Assembly: GCA_946406435.1 (NCBI GenBank) | Contig: CAMJKP010000028.1 | Coordinates: 1 to 38,777 of the forward strand | DNA from: an uncultured Prevotellaceae bacterium | GTDB taxonomy: Bacteria > Bacteroidota > Bacteroidia > Bacteroidales > Bacteroidaceae | DNA length: 38,777 nt | Direction: 5' to 3' | Shown: positions 14,668-22,733 of the stretch, one piece after another | Layout: each line of letters starts with the position of its first letter | How positions within the stretch are numbered: the stretch's first letter is position 1 | The notes under the pieces: generated by a model | The model's input: the letters and a program-made list of their open reading frames with translations, nothing else | Told to the model about the DNA's origin: nothing | The model's database searches: none | Made by a program: the position numbers and the translations under genes

Positions 14668-15405
14668 ATGAACATCAAACCCATAGCATATTTCCGTTCG
14701 CCATTGACGAGCAAGTTCGGTATTCCGCGCCAGAGTGGTGTGGTAGAGGACCTTATTGGCGAGATTGTCTTTGAACCTGAGTATTCCTCTCCCGATGCCA
14801 TTCGTGGTCTTGAAGGCTTCGATTACATCTGGCTTATCTGGGGATTTTCTGCCAACAAACATGAGCAAAGAGGTCTCACCGTTCGTCCACCACGCCTGGG
14901 AGGAAATGAACGTCTCGGAGTATTCGCAACACGTTCCCCATTTCGTCCCAACCCGATAGGATTGTCTTGCGTGAAATTAGTATCACAAAACGATAGTGCC
15001 ATTAACGAATCGGCTCCCTCCCTACGGGGGAAGTCCGATGTTGATAACATCGGAGTATGTGCCAGGGCGGGGGGAGAGGCCGTACTTTTAGTTTACGGTG
15101 CCGACCTTATGGACGGCACACCGATCTACGATATCAAGCCTTACATTCCCTATGCAGATGCCCATCCAGATGCCCGTGGAGGATTCACAGACAACAATGA
15201 CTGGCAACCTCTCGAAGTAATAATCCCAGAGGAAATAGCCAAGACATTCACAGCAACAGAACTTTCATCGCTCAAAGGTGTACTTTCGCAAGACCCGCGC
15301 CCACAATACCACGATGACCCAGAACGTATCTACGGAATGCCATTTGCAGGAAGGGATGTGAAGTTCAAGGTCAACGGCAATATCCTTATGGTTATCAAAT
15401 TCTAG
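14668..15405 (+). CDS. trmO: tRNA (t6A37) N6-methyltransferase TrmO, with in-frame repeat insertion
   Basis: A 245-aa SAM-dependent methyltransferase of the TsaA/TrmO (UPF0066) family that methylates t6A37 of threonine tRNA. The N-terminal beta-barrel shows IAYFRSPLTSKFGIPRQSG, GLEGFDYIWLIWGF and the signature LGVFATRSPFRPNPIGLS. After KLVSQN, where relatives go directly to a short loop and GADLMDGTPIYDIKPYIPYAD, there are about 20 extra low-complexity residues (SAPSLRGKSD to ARAGGEA). They are encoded by a G/C-rich palindromic repeat (15011-15080) that keeps the frame. The C-terminal domain ends DPRPQYHDDPERIYGMPFAG. The stop codon lies within a hairpin shared with the convergent protease gene. 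A second copy of the last about 60 bases lies at 18085-18145. Confidence 0.93.
   Translation: MNIKPIAYFRSPLTSKFGIPRQSGVVEDLIGEIVFEPEYSSPDAIRGLEGFDYIWLIWGFSANKHEQRGLTVRPPRLGGNERLGVFATRSPFRPNPIGLSCVKLVSQNDSAINESAPSLRGKSDVDNIGVCARAGGEAVLLVYGADLMDGTPIYDIKPYIPYADAHPDARGGFTDNNDWQPLEVIIPEEIAKTFTATELSSLKGVLSQDPRPQYHDDPERIYGMPFAGRDVKFKVNGNILMVIKF
15011..15080 (+). repeat. Palindromic repeat inside the trmO coding region
   Basis: CGGCTCCCTCCCTACGGGGG on the left and GGGCGGGGGGAGAGGCCG on the right frame an inner perfect hairpin CCGATGTT/AACATCGG (15035-15053). The type matches the CCCTCCC...GGGAGG elements at 25486-25559, 28430-28464, 28857-28893 and 38622-38701. Confidence 0.8.
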
Positions 15406-15434
15406 CCCACACAATTAACTAGTGTGGGCTAGAA
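15400..15434. terminator. Hairpin between convergent trmO and M6 protease genes
   Basis: TCTAGCCCACAC pairs with GTGTGGGCTAGA around a short AT-rich loop. The trmO stop TAG is inside the left arm. The plus side is followed by an AT-rich, T-containing stretch. Likely a shared terminator, although the T-runs are interrupted. Confidence 0.65.
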
Positions 15435-15444
15435 TTTGAATTTA

Positions 15445-17781
15445 TTATTTTACGAACTTCTTGCCATTCTTTACGTATATTCCCGGCTTGAGACTATTCT
15501 CATTCACCTTTCTGCCGTTAATATCAAAGATCTGGGTGTTAGGTGATGGGTGTTGGATGTTTGCTATGCCAGTTGTCTCTTCTTCATCCAGAACCTTGAT
15601 AGTGATAGCCTTCGCAGCATTTTTCACGCTATATTTAGAATAATCACGCGATTCCACCTTCATATACCAGCGGAAAGGCTTAAGGCCATTAGAGCCATCG
15701 CTTTGAATCAGCTCACCACCTCCCATACCGTAATAGTTGTTTGCTATCATTGTTTCTGAAGGGATAGGGCTGTAAGTGCCTATAATGGTGTATTTCGCAA
15801 TAGTGGTAGAGCAATCCACGCTTCCACCCTCAGCAGCATATATAGTCGTGTTTTTTGCGGATATCGTCTTCTCGCCAGCTGTCTTTGCCCTAATGAGATA
15901 AGGCATGTTAGGCTGGGTTGAGCCGCTCTTCATCTTTATTATCTCCATTACTGTCTCGTCAATAACGCCATCCTCATCATTATCATTCTGACGGACAGTA
16001 TTGATATAAGCCAACTCGAAATCATCCTTCAAATCCTCATAATTCAGAGAGAAAGGAAGATATATTGCCTGCCAGTTCACATTAGTGAAATTTCGGGTAT
16101 AAGTAATCTTGCCGTACTGTCCTGTTGGAACGTCTGCAAGAGGCTCACCGTCCTCGATATGATATTCACCTCCCATGAATCTGAAGGAAACGGTCTGATC
16201 CTCATTCTTCACGATATTGGTGATAGGGAAAGACTTCGCCATATCACTACCTGAGTAGTTTTTGAAAGATTCTACGGAAGTAACCTCCTGTAAACCCGGA
16301 TAAATATCACCTTTCAAGCTCTGAGTGAAATCATTCGATCTCCTAGATGATATATTACCATCAGCAGGTAGTAAAGTAATGTTTGGATGTCCGTAGGTAT
16401 TATTAGGTGTCATACTGAAACCATCAGGAGAAGAGGTAATGTGCATGATAAGCATACCATTACCATACTTCTTATTTAGATAGTAGTTCCACCCATCGTA
16501 GCCAGAATGCTCGATTGTGTAGTACTCATATGGGTCAGCTGGATTAGTAATCCTATAAGCCTTTCCACCCTTGTTACGTGGTACGAGAGTGATATTCTGC
16601 GCCTCGGTAATCTCCTCAGCATCTTCCCATCCTAAATATTCACGCTCCCACGTGGTATATTGGCATGGCCACATTCCATTAAAGATATTCTCACCACCAT
16701 CCATAATATCCCAGTCCTCAGGACCGCAGTTGTCGTAATCAACATTGCCATTTATATCCATCGGCTCAGTTTTCAAAGTCCAGTAAAGATCAGGAAGTCC
16801 AAGACCATGACTCATCTCATGACAGAAAACACCAATACCAGCACGTATTGGTTCTTTCACATAAATGCTTGCATCCGCAGCCAACTCATTAGTTACACCT
16901 ATCACATTGACAATTTTGTTATCCCTTGTTCTGATTGCTCTATCCCCCCAGCAAGCAGGCCACGCGTCATTTCTGTTACCGCTGAGGTTTGCACCTGTAC
17001 CGGCATAGAGAACATAAACGAGATCCACATAACCGTCATTGTTGCTGTCATACTGCGAGAAATCGATATCAGCATCAGCACATGCTACAGCCTCCGTTAG
17101 CAAATCACTGGTATTGTCTTTAGCCTTACCATAATAATCGTGATTATTGATAGTCTCATAAGGACCATAAAGGTCGAATACAGGAGTGAACTTTCCATTA
17201 CTAGCATCTATGAAATACTGACGAACAGAGCTGTAACCCAGATATTTTGTCTCATCGCTGTAAGGAGTTTTTGTCGTTCCATTGAAATACTCCTCAAATA
17301 CCTCGTACAATTTTTCCTTATCACCATTACCAAGGACAAACTTCTTGTCGGTATAGTTCATCAGAATGATAGGAATGTGAATTTCACCCATGTGAGGACA
17401 AAAAATATTTTTATCAAGCTTATCTACCGCCTTCTTCCTCTTTATTACAGAATTATCCGCCTCTACGAAAAAACTATCCTTGTCTTGAGCTTTAATCAAG
17501 TTTGTCTCTTTTGTCGAACGATCAGAAGCGTCATGTGCCAAGACTCCTGTACTTACAAGTTCACCTTTGTTTACTGATGCGACATAATAAGCAGACCCGT
17601 TTCGCACAAGAAGTACTCCGTCTGTTGTCTGATACCATGAAAAATCCTCGTCACCAAGAAGCTGGATAGTAACAGACTTTCCGTCAGGCTGAAGCACAAG
17701 CATAGGAGTTCCAGCAGATTTAGCAGCCCATATATTCAGACTGCAACATAGCATAATTAGAAATAGTAATTTTTTCTTCAT
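15445..17781 (-). CDS. M6-family secreted metalloprotease with C-terminal sorting tail
   Basis: A 778-aa secreted zinc protease. A signal peptide (MKKKLLFLIMLCCSLNIWA) leads to an N-terminal propeptide-like region. The M6 (immune inhibitor A-like) catalytic domain starts near MGEIHIPIILMNY. The zinc motif HEMSHGLGLPD lies at about residue 320, and a calcium-site-like DSNNDGYVD near residue 245. The C-terminal third is beta-rich and ends with a T9SS-like tail (IFDINGRKV, SLKPGIYVKNGKK) like that of the BspA-like protein. Just before this tail, NIQHPSPNTQ is encoded by a CCAACACCC-type word array also found inside cca. It has its own promoter (17845-17875). The displaced trmO end just upstream suggests the gene arrived by insertion. 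Probable role: degradation of extracellular protein. Confidence 0.9.
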   Translation of the reverse strand: MKKKLLFLIMLCCSLNIWAAKSAGTPMLVLQPDGKSVTIQLLGDEDFSWYQTTDGVLLVRNGSAYYVASVNKGELVSTGVLAHDASDRSTKETNLIKAQDKDSFFVEADNSVIKRKKAVDKLDKNIFCPHMGEIHIPIILMNYTDKKFVLGNGDKEKLYEVFEEYFNGTTKTPYSDETKYLGYSSVRQYFIDASNGKFTPVFDLYGPYETINNHDYYGKAKDNTSDLLTEAVACADADIDFSQYDSNNDGYVDLVYVLYAGTGANLSGNRNDAWPACWGDRAIRTRDNKIVNVIGVTNELAADASIYVKEPIRAGIGVFCHEMSHGLGLPDLYWTLKTEPMDINGNVDYDNCGPEDWDIMDGGENIFNGMWPCQYTTWEREYLGWEDAEEITEAQNITLVPRNKGGKAYRITNPADPYEYYTIEHSGYDGWNYYLNKKYGNGMLIMHITSSPDGFSMTPNNTYGHPNITLLPADGNISSRRSNDFTQSLKGDIYPGLQEVTSVESFKNYSGSDMAKSFPITNIVKNEDQTVSFRFMGGEYHIEDGEPLADVPTGQYGKITYTRNFTNVNWQAIYLPFSLNYEDLKDDFELAYINTVRQNDNDEDGVIDETVMEIIKMKSGSTQPNMPYLIRAKTAGEKTISAKNTTIYAAEGGSVDCSTTIAKYTIIGTYSPIPSETMIANNYYGMGGGELIQSDGSNGLKPFRWYMKVESRDYSKYSVKNAAKAITIKVLDEEETTGIANIQHPSPNTQIFDINGRKVNENSLKPGIYVKNGKKFVK
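15532..15562 (-). repeat. CCAACACCCATCACCTAACA word array inside the M6 protease gene
   Basis: On the coding strand CCAACACCCATCACCTAACA then CCCAG. It encodes NIQHPSPNTQ in frame. The same words occur in cca at 38014-38062. Confidence 0.75.
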
Positions 17782-17844
17782 CTTTTATGAAATTATATAT
17801 AAGAAAATAGGTTATATAAGTTCTCTTTAATTCGTTTTGATATG

Positions 17845-17875
17845 CAAAAATAATAATATTTTTCCAAATCTACAA
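17845..17875 (-). promoter_or_regulatory. M6 protease promoter
   Basis: On the minus strand TTG (17875-17873), a 20-nt spacer and TATTTTTG (17852-17845) followed by CA. Confidence 0.65.
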
Positions 17876-17936
17876 GAAATAATATTGTTTTCACAAACCT
17901 TAACACGCCGTCAATATTCCGTTATTTCTCCGATGT

Positions 17937-17995
17937 AAATACCATTAAAATACCATTAAGATACCATTAAATATGGTATTTAAATGGTAATTAAA
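17937..17995. repeat. ATACCATTAA word palindrome
   Basis: Three tandem ATACCATTAA words are followed by inverted TGGTATTTAAATGGTAATTA, giving a foldable element about 60 bases upstream of the M6 promoter. Confidence 0.8.
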
Positions 17996-18013
17996 GTGTT
18001 TATTATATGTGTT

Positions 18014-18091
18014 TATATTGGATTATCTTCGTAGGAAGAGCTATTGATCTTCGCTAGATTTTCCTACATACCCAAAAAGCCACCGCAGGAA
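18014..18091. repeat. Decayed copy of a clpB-side repeat/terminator segment
   Basis: GGATTATCTTCG near the left and AAAAAGCCACCGCAGGAA at the right also occur, in the same order, at 25361-25412. Here the terminator's right arm is missing and the sequence continues into a trmO tail fragment. Confidence 0.5.
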
Positions 18092-18145
18092 GGATAAAAA
18101 TTCAAGGTTGACGGCAACACCCTCACAGTCACAGGCATAGAATAA
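18085..18145 (+). pseudogene. Displaced trmO 3'-end fragment
   Basis: From GCAGGAAGG onward the sequence follows the last 60 bases of trmO (15346-15405): TTCAAGGTTGACGGCAACAC against TTCAAGGTCAACGGCAATAT. In the aligned frame it reads FKVDGNTLTVTGIE then stop, against FKVNGNILMVIKF then stop. A small indel near 18094 breaks the frame upstream and no start precedes it. The remaining 18146-18275 shows nothing recognisable. Confidence 0.65.
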
Positions 18146-18275
18146 ACCAAATTATGATAAGTCTCTGCGAACAATCAACGATTAATCCGAATAGCAAAGG
18201 TTGTAATCATCTGAATTGGTGTTAGTAAAAAGTGTCATCTGACAATTCTTAATTATTTCTAAAAAATATCAGCAT

Positions 18276-18307
18276 TTTGTTTTTTTGCACATTTTTCCGT
18301 ATCTTTG
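18276..18307 (+). promoter_or_regulatory. Promoter for the 353-aa secreted protein
   Basis: TTTG (18276-18279), a 20-nt spacer and TATCTTTG (18300-18307) followed by CA, about 70 nt before the start. Confidence 0.7.
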
Positions 18308-18376
18308 CAATGTTTATAATGCGGGATATTAATTCTTGTGTCCTACAAATTGTTTAACATTTTAATCTGATATAAT

Positions 18377-19438
18377 ATGAAACGTTTTTTTACAATTAGT
18401 TTTTTCCTTGTAATACTGTTATTTGCAGGTTTCATGGAAATAAATGCCCAAGCATATAATGTCTGGGCGATGGCAGTTATGGAGAAAGGACAAGAGCAAC
18501 CAGCCATTTTAATGTATACCAGTCCTGTGGAAACCGCAGAAAACGGATTGGAGTATCATCGTATCACTTATAGAAACAGGCAAGATAGTAATGGTGAAAA
18601 TGTCTATACCACTGTCAAACTACAGTATGGCTATAGGATGGCAGACAAGAAAATCTTCATCTATGACTTTGAGAACAAAAAAGAGACATTGGCTTTTGAC
18701 TTCAACATCTCTGAGGGTGATCATTTTACTACATTCAATGGCATGGAATGGGAGGTTGTGGCAGTAAATGACACCACGGTGGACACAACAGGACCCTACG
18801 CTTTTGGCGGAAGTGTGTCTTCCAAGAAGCTATTGACAGTAAAAGCTCTTGACGGTAAACTTTCTGACCAATGGTTAGAGGACTTCGGCTCTTTTGCCAA
18901 TCATCTCATGATTCGCAGTTTGGAGAACGTAGAATACTCTCAAACATTATGGATGGAATATGACATGGGAGAGTATGTTGCGCGTGAAATAAATGCAGAT
19001 CCATTCTTTACTCATGATACAGGATGGATGATTTCTGACGATGGTTTTCATCACGATGCTTACACAAAATGTAAGTTCGAAAATGGCAATGTAGTATTTG
19101 AAGATGTTTCTCTATACCCTTGGGAGCATCGCGCATATTCCGTATTCTATAGAAAAGGAGATGACATCTACAGAATAAGTATGTTGGAATTCGAGCCTCA
19201 TTGGGAAGGTAACTCTGCTCTAAGAAAGGATGTTACTACTTTCAAAGGGTTGCCAGCTCCCGTAAGTGGCAAATATACTGTTCACTTTGGCAATAATAGC
19301 TATACCACAGGCATTACCGGCGTTAGCAAGGTTTCTTCTCTGCATGAGAACAATTCCTATGACCTACAGGGACGTTCTGTTAATAATCCTACAAATGGAA
19401 TTTATATCAACAACGGACGTAAAGCAATTGTAAAATAA
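18377..19438 (+). CDS. Secreted hypothetical protein with T9SS-like tail
   Basis: A 353-aa protein with an N-terminal signal peptide (MKRFFTISFFLVILLFAGFMEINAQ). The body is beta-rich and unrecognised. A repeated motif of aromatic and acidic residues (YDFENKKETLAFDFNISEGD) gives no family call. The last about 35 residues (NSYDLQGRSV, NGIYINNGRKAIVK) resemble the Por/T9SS sorting tail, so it is likely exported and perhaps surface-attached. It has its own promoter and no operon partner. Its stop is followed at once by a long repeat tract (19490-19930). It is adjacent to the M6 protease but divergent from it, so a joint function is possible only by proximity. Confidence 0.75.
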   Translation: MKRFFTISFFLVILLFAGFMEINAQAYNVWAMAVMEKGQEQPAILMYTSPVETAENGLEYHRITYRNRQDSNGENVYTTVKLQYGYRMADKKIFIYDFENKKETLAFDFNISEGDHFTTFNGMEWEVVAVNDTTVDTTGPYAFGGSVSSKKLLTVKALDGKLSDQWLEDFGSFANHLMIRSLENVEYSQTLWMEYDMGEYVAREINADPFFTHDTGWMISDDGFHHDAYTKCKFENGNVVFEDVSLYPWEHRAYSVFYRKGDDIYRISMLEFEPHWEGNSALRKDVTTFKGLPAPVSGKYTVHFGNNSYTTGITGVSKVSSLHENNSYDLQGRSVNNPTNGIYINNGRKAIVK

Positions 19439-19489
19439 CGTCAGTTCAACGACTTGCTTTCCTACCACTCACACAAGCGAGTCCTTCAT

Positions 19490-19624
19490 AATCCGTCTCC
19501 TTCATCCTCCATTGTTCCTCCTATGTAACTCCGTTGTACCTCCTATGATCCTATAGTTCAGGAAGGGAGGAAAAGCGAATTTGAAACGAAGGAAGAGCTG
19601 AGGTAGAGCAAAAGCAAGACGGAT
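19490..19624. repeat. Word element with CCTCCTATG words and ATCCGTC ends
   Basis: ATCCGTC (19491-19497) and GACGGAT (19618-19624) are terminal inverted repeats. Inside are words CTCCATTGTTCCTCCTATGT and ACTCCGTTGTACCTCCTATG, then GGAGGAAAAGCG and GGAAGAGCTGAGG. The layout matches the GGTTCGGAGGA elements at 22518, 25231 and 36194, with different inner words. Confidence 0.7.
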
Positions 19625-19633
19625 GTAATAGGT

Positions 19634-19930
19634 TGGTGTAATACCCTTGCAAAGAAAAAAATCAAAATGTTTTTAGAGAGGGTATTACACCTTTTGTTGT
19701 TATGCACAATATTTTTATTGATTATCAGCATGTTATCTTTGGTGTAATACCCTTAAAAGTATTACACCATTTCGGGCGATTTAGTGTAATACTGGTGTAA
19801 TACTTCCGAGGGTATTACACCAAGGCAAACGAATTGATGCACAACCATTTAATATACTCAAAACAGCAAAGGTGTAATACTCGGCGTTAAAAACTTTTTG
19901 AAAAATAGTATTACACCAACTATTACACCT
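19634..19930. repeat. GGTGTAATACCC array, both orientations
   Basis: About nine copies of the word GTGTAATAC or its complement GTATTACAC occur in 300 bases, for example 19634-19646, 19680-19691, 19741-19768, 19784-19822, 19870-19880 and 19905-19930. Several neighbours pair as local hairpins. The tract ends 27 nt after the stop of the thioredoxin-like gene on the minus strand and fills the space between two convergent genes. No ORF is inside. Confidence 0.85.
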
Positions 19931-19956
19931 AATTATTTTTCAGAACACAGAGTTTT

Positions 19957-22329
19957 TTACTTCTTACTCAGCTCGTCAATCTGCTTCTTGAATGCATCCA
20001 TATTCATCCAATGATCAGTTTTTAGCTTTATAATATTCCCTTCCTTGTCAAAAAGACGATATGCAGGAATACCCGTCTCTTCAATATAATCCTCTACTGC
20101 AGAGAACTGCTTTCTTGGCAGATTGTAATGCACACAGTTAGGAGAGGTGAGACCATATTTTGTGATATAATACTTCCAACTTCCTATATTCTTCTCTGCT
20201 GAAAGATAGAGATATACAATGTCATAATCCTTTAACTGCTCTTTTATCTCATGCGATTGCTCTAAGTATTTCATGCAACCGCCACAACCTACACCCCACA
20301 CATCAAGATAAATAATCTTACCCTTGTATGGCTCAACAATCTTATCAAGAATAACCTTTCCATCCTCAAGACCTTCCACCAAAGACGCAGAGAGAATACG
20401 TGCATCTGCCTTAGCAGCCACATCCTCCACATCCTTTGTCATCTCTTCATTCTTTTGGGCAACAAGATCTTTGAAATAGCTATTATTTATATCGTTGAGT
20501 AATGCCAAGCCCTCCATACTGAGCGGTTGTTTGGTGCTATGGATATTCAGGAACAAAGCCCTTGCCATACAGAAATCATGGACGTTGGCATCTGTACTGA
20601 TAGAATCTACTATCATCATTGCCTGCTTCAACATTGAAGGGGCATACTGATTATATGCCGCTTTTACATCCTCACGGTCGCGCAACTCACGCCAATCCTC
20701 ATTCGAACAATATTTCCCGTCCATCGCCATATACAATTCCCCCCAAGCCTTACCTCCTAAAGTGTCGTTTCTTTCCAACTCTCCAGTTCTAGCCTTCCAC
20801 TTGTTGAGAATGTCGCGATCCTTGTCACTCAGTTTCAACATTCCCTTCTGCTCTAACGAAAAATACAGGTCAGGATTGTCCTTGTATCTTTTATTCATTT
20901 TTTTCTCACCATTGATTATGAGATGATTAATGTACCTTGCAAAATCGTTTGTAAGGGAAAGTGGCATTGCTGGATCTATAGTTCCCAGTTTGCGTGCAGA
21001 TATTTCCACCTCCTCTGGCAATCGGGAGTTTGGGGCAGCGATCTCTGTTGAAAAAATGGCACTAGCAGCTCCGAATCTGTTGGATTCTGACACATAATCA
21101 CGATAACGCTTGCTGATAGTTGGGTGCTGAGCTATGATTTCATTAAGCCTGTCATTGGTCTTACTGAACTTCTCCAGAAATTCATCCTTGAACTTCTTAA
21201 GGGCTTTAACATTCAAAAAATTAGAATTACCATTCGCTTCAACATAAGGATAATCATACGGATTAGCCATAAGCTCATTTTGCAAACGGGCATTCTCACC
21301 CATAAAAAGACAACATCCGTTCTTCCAGTCGTGAACCATATAATATTTCTTTCCTGGCTCCAGCACAAGATTTTTCGCAAAGACCACGTTTTTACCTGCA
21401 ATCTCAGTAAATCTAACAGTCTGAACACAATTCAGTTTGACACTCATCGTGAACTGACCAGATTCATCAAAAGATGCCGTATTGGTATTTGGAGGTCCCC
21501 ATATCACTAAATTCATGACATTGGATACCAAATTTACTCCTTTGTCGGAAAGATCCTTTGGCAGATCCTTAATCCAACCAGTAATCACAGCCTCACCATC
21601 CTTATACTCTGTACTGAATGCAGTATTGTCCTCTATAGGATAGGCAGGAAGTACAGAGCCGAAACTTGATAGCGTGACCTTCTGTCCGTTAATAGTGAAC
21701 TGACGTTTGCCAGCCTTTTCCTTGCCAATCGCAATGGTTACTTTCTCCTGACCATCTGTCAGAACTACCTTTTTCCCATCTTTGCTCTCATATTTCCAAA
21801 CCTTGCAATTATACACAGCATTATCGGGATAGAGACCAAGTTTCCAGTCACCAGTCAGATCATCACGCCAGTTGGAATTGAAGATTTCAGACATTTCCTT
21901 TGCCTTTCCTTCCGCAATGTTCCATATTTTGAGCGCATAAGGCCTTGAGCTTTCTATCAGATGAAAACGCTCCACACCAGCAGGTAATGGTTCAAAATGA
22001 AGGGCGATATTGGTGTAAGAAGATGTCGGTCTATACATTTCTTCTAAAGGAAAATCAGTTTCTTCCTCGCATGTAGCCTTAACACCGGTAGAGTAATATT
22101 CATTGCCATCAGGAGTCTCTATGTATATTCCTTTACCAAGTTGGAACACATCAATATGTCTTACATTAAGATGTACGACTGTTTCCTTGTCAAAGAAATC
22201 CACCTTACAGACTTTAATACTGCCGTATTGACTGCCATCACAGAATGACGTAGGGTTTTCCCACACCTTCTGTGCCCATCCGCAGGTAGCGATGAGCAAC
22301 AACACTAAAGACATAATAGATTTCTTCAT
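19957..22329 (-). CDS. Secreted thioredoxin-like (TlpA-type) protein, paralogue 1
   Basis: A 790-aa exported protein with a signal peptide (MKKSIMSLVLLLIATCGWAQ). A long N-terminal region of unknown fold precedes a C-terminal TlpA/thioredoxin-like domain (from about residue 660: KIIYLDVWGVGCGGCMKYLE). The redox pair is CGGC at about 681-684, unusual in having VG in place of the common TW before the first cysteine. GIPAYRLFDKEGNI follows, with the cis-proline position kept. It aligns with the next gene upstream (same strand) from signal peptide to C-terminus, including CGWAQKVW and TVAI-like KVTIAIGKEK. Each has its own promoter (here 22434-22464). Periplasmic or outer-membrane-associated disulfide chemistry is likely; the partner is unknown. 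Confidence 0.8.
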   Translation of the reverse strand: MKKSIMSLVLLLIATCGWAQKVWENPTSFCDGSQYGSIKVCKVDFFDKETVVHLNVRHIDVFQLGKGIYIETPDGNEYYSTGVKATCEEETDFPLEEMYRPTSSYTNIALHFEPLPAGVERFHLIESSRPYALKIWNIAEGKAKEMSEIFNSNWRDDLTGDWKLGLYPDNAVYNCKVWKYESKDGKKVVLTDGQEKVTIAIGKEKAGKRQFTINGQKVTLSSFGSVLPAYPIEDNTAFSTEYKDGEAVITGWIKDLPKDLSDKGVNLVSNVMNLVIWGPPNTNTASFDESGQFTMSVKLNCVQTVRFTEIAGKNVVFAKNLVLEPGKKYYMVHDWKNGCCLFMGENARLQNELMANPYDYPYVEANGNSNFLNVKALKKFKDEFLEKFSKTNDRLNEIIAQHPTISKRYRDYVSESNRFGAASAIFSTEIAAPNSRLPEEVEISARKLGTIDPAMPLSLTNDFARYINHLIINGEKKMNKRYKDNPDLYFSLEQKGMLKLSDKDRDILNKWKARTGELERNDTLGGKAWGELYMAMDGKYCSNEDWRELRDREDVKAAYNQYAPSMLKQAMMIVDSISTDANVHDFCMARALFLNIHSTKQPLSMEGLALLNDINNSYFKDLVAQKNEEMTKDVEDVAAKADARILSASLVEGLEDGKVILDKIVEPYKGKIIYLDVWGVGCGGCMKYLEQSHEIKEQLKDYDIVYLYLSAEKNIGSWKYYITKYGLTSPNCVHYNLPRKQFSAVEDYIEETGIPAYRLFDKEGNIIKLKTDHWMNMDAFKKQIDELSKK

Positions 22330-22433
22330 AGAGTCTTGGCTTTGCTATAATTTTTCCGTTTTATCAACCACTTATACTTATGACGTTATTTCCGAAAATA
22401 GATTTACATTTTAGGAGTTTTCGTCAGTATGTG

Positions 22434-22464
22434 CAAAGATAACCATTATTTTCCAGAATCGCAA
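22434..22464 (-). promoter_or_regulatory. Promoter for thioredoxin-like paralogue 1
   Basis: On the minus strand TTG (22464-22462), a 20-nt spacer and TATCTTTG (22441-22434) followed by CAC. Confidence 0.65.
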
Positions 22465-22517
22465 GAAATCGCGATGTTTTTATAGTTTTTTCAACATCTC
22501 ATCACCCTCGTTATGAT

Positions 22518-22621
22518 TCCGCTCTTCCTTCGCTCATCCTCCTAACCAAACTCGATGAACCTTCGCTTTTGTTCGCTAAAAATGGGACCTTCATCGAGTT
22601 TGGTTCGGAGGAACAACGGAT
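22518..22621. repeat. AACCAAACTCGATGAA palindrome with GGTTCGGAGGA arm
   Basis: AACCAAACTCGATGAA (22544-22559) and TTCATCGAGTTTGGTT (22590-22605) form a perfect 16-bp stem. The outer arms TCATCCTCC and CGGAGGAAC extend it. The right arm is shared with the element at 25231-25362. Confidence 0.85.
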
Positions 22622-22672
22622 TTATATAGGAGGTACTTGGGATTAGTGGTATTTCTGTAGAATAGACAAATG

Positions 22673-22716
22673 CAAAAAAAATAAAGACGGTGAACAAAAC
22701 GTTCACCGTCTTTATT
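22673..22716 (-). terminator. Terminator of thioredoxin-like paralogue 2
   Basis: AAAGACGGTGAAC and GTTCACCGTCTTT pair around AAAAC. Read on the minus strand the stem is followed by ATTTTTTTT. It lies about 20 nt after the stop at 22734. Confidence 0.9.
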
Positions 22717-22733
22717 GTAGTCATATCAAGCCT

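Noticed and set aside
19634..19930. CRISPR array
   Set aside because: The words are 9-12 nt, occur in both orientations and have irregular spacing; no cas genes are present.
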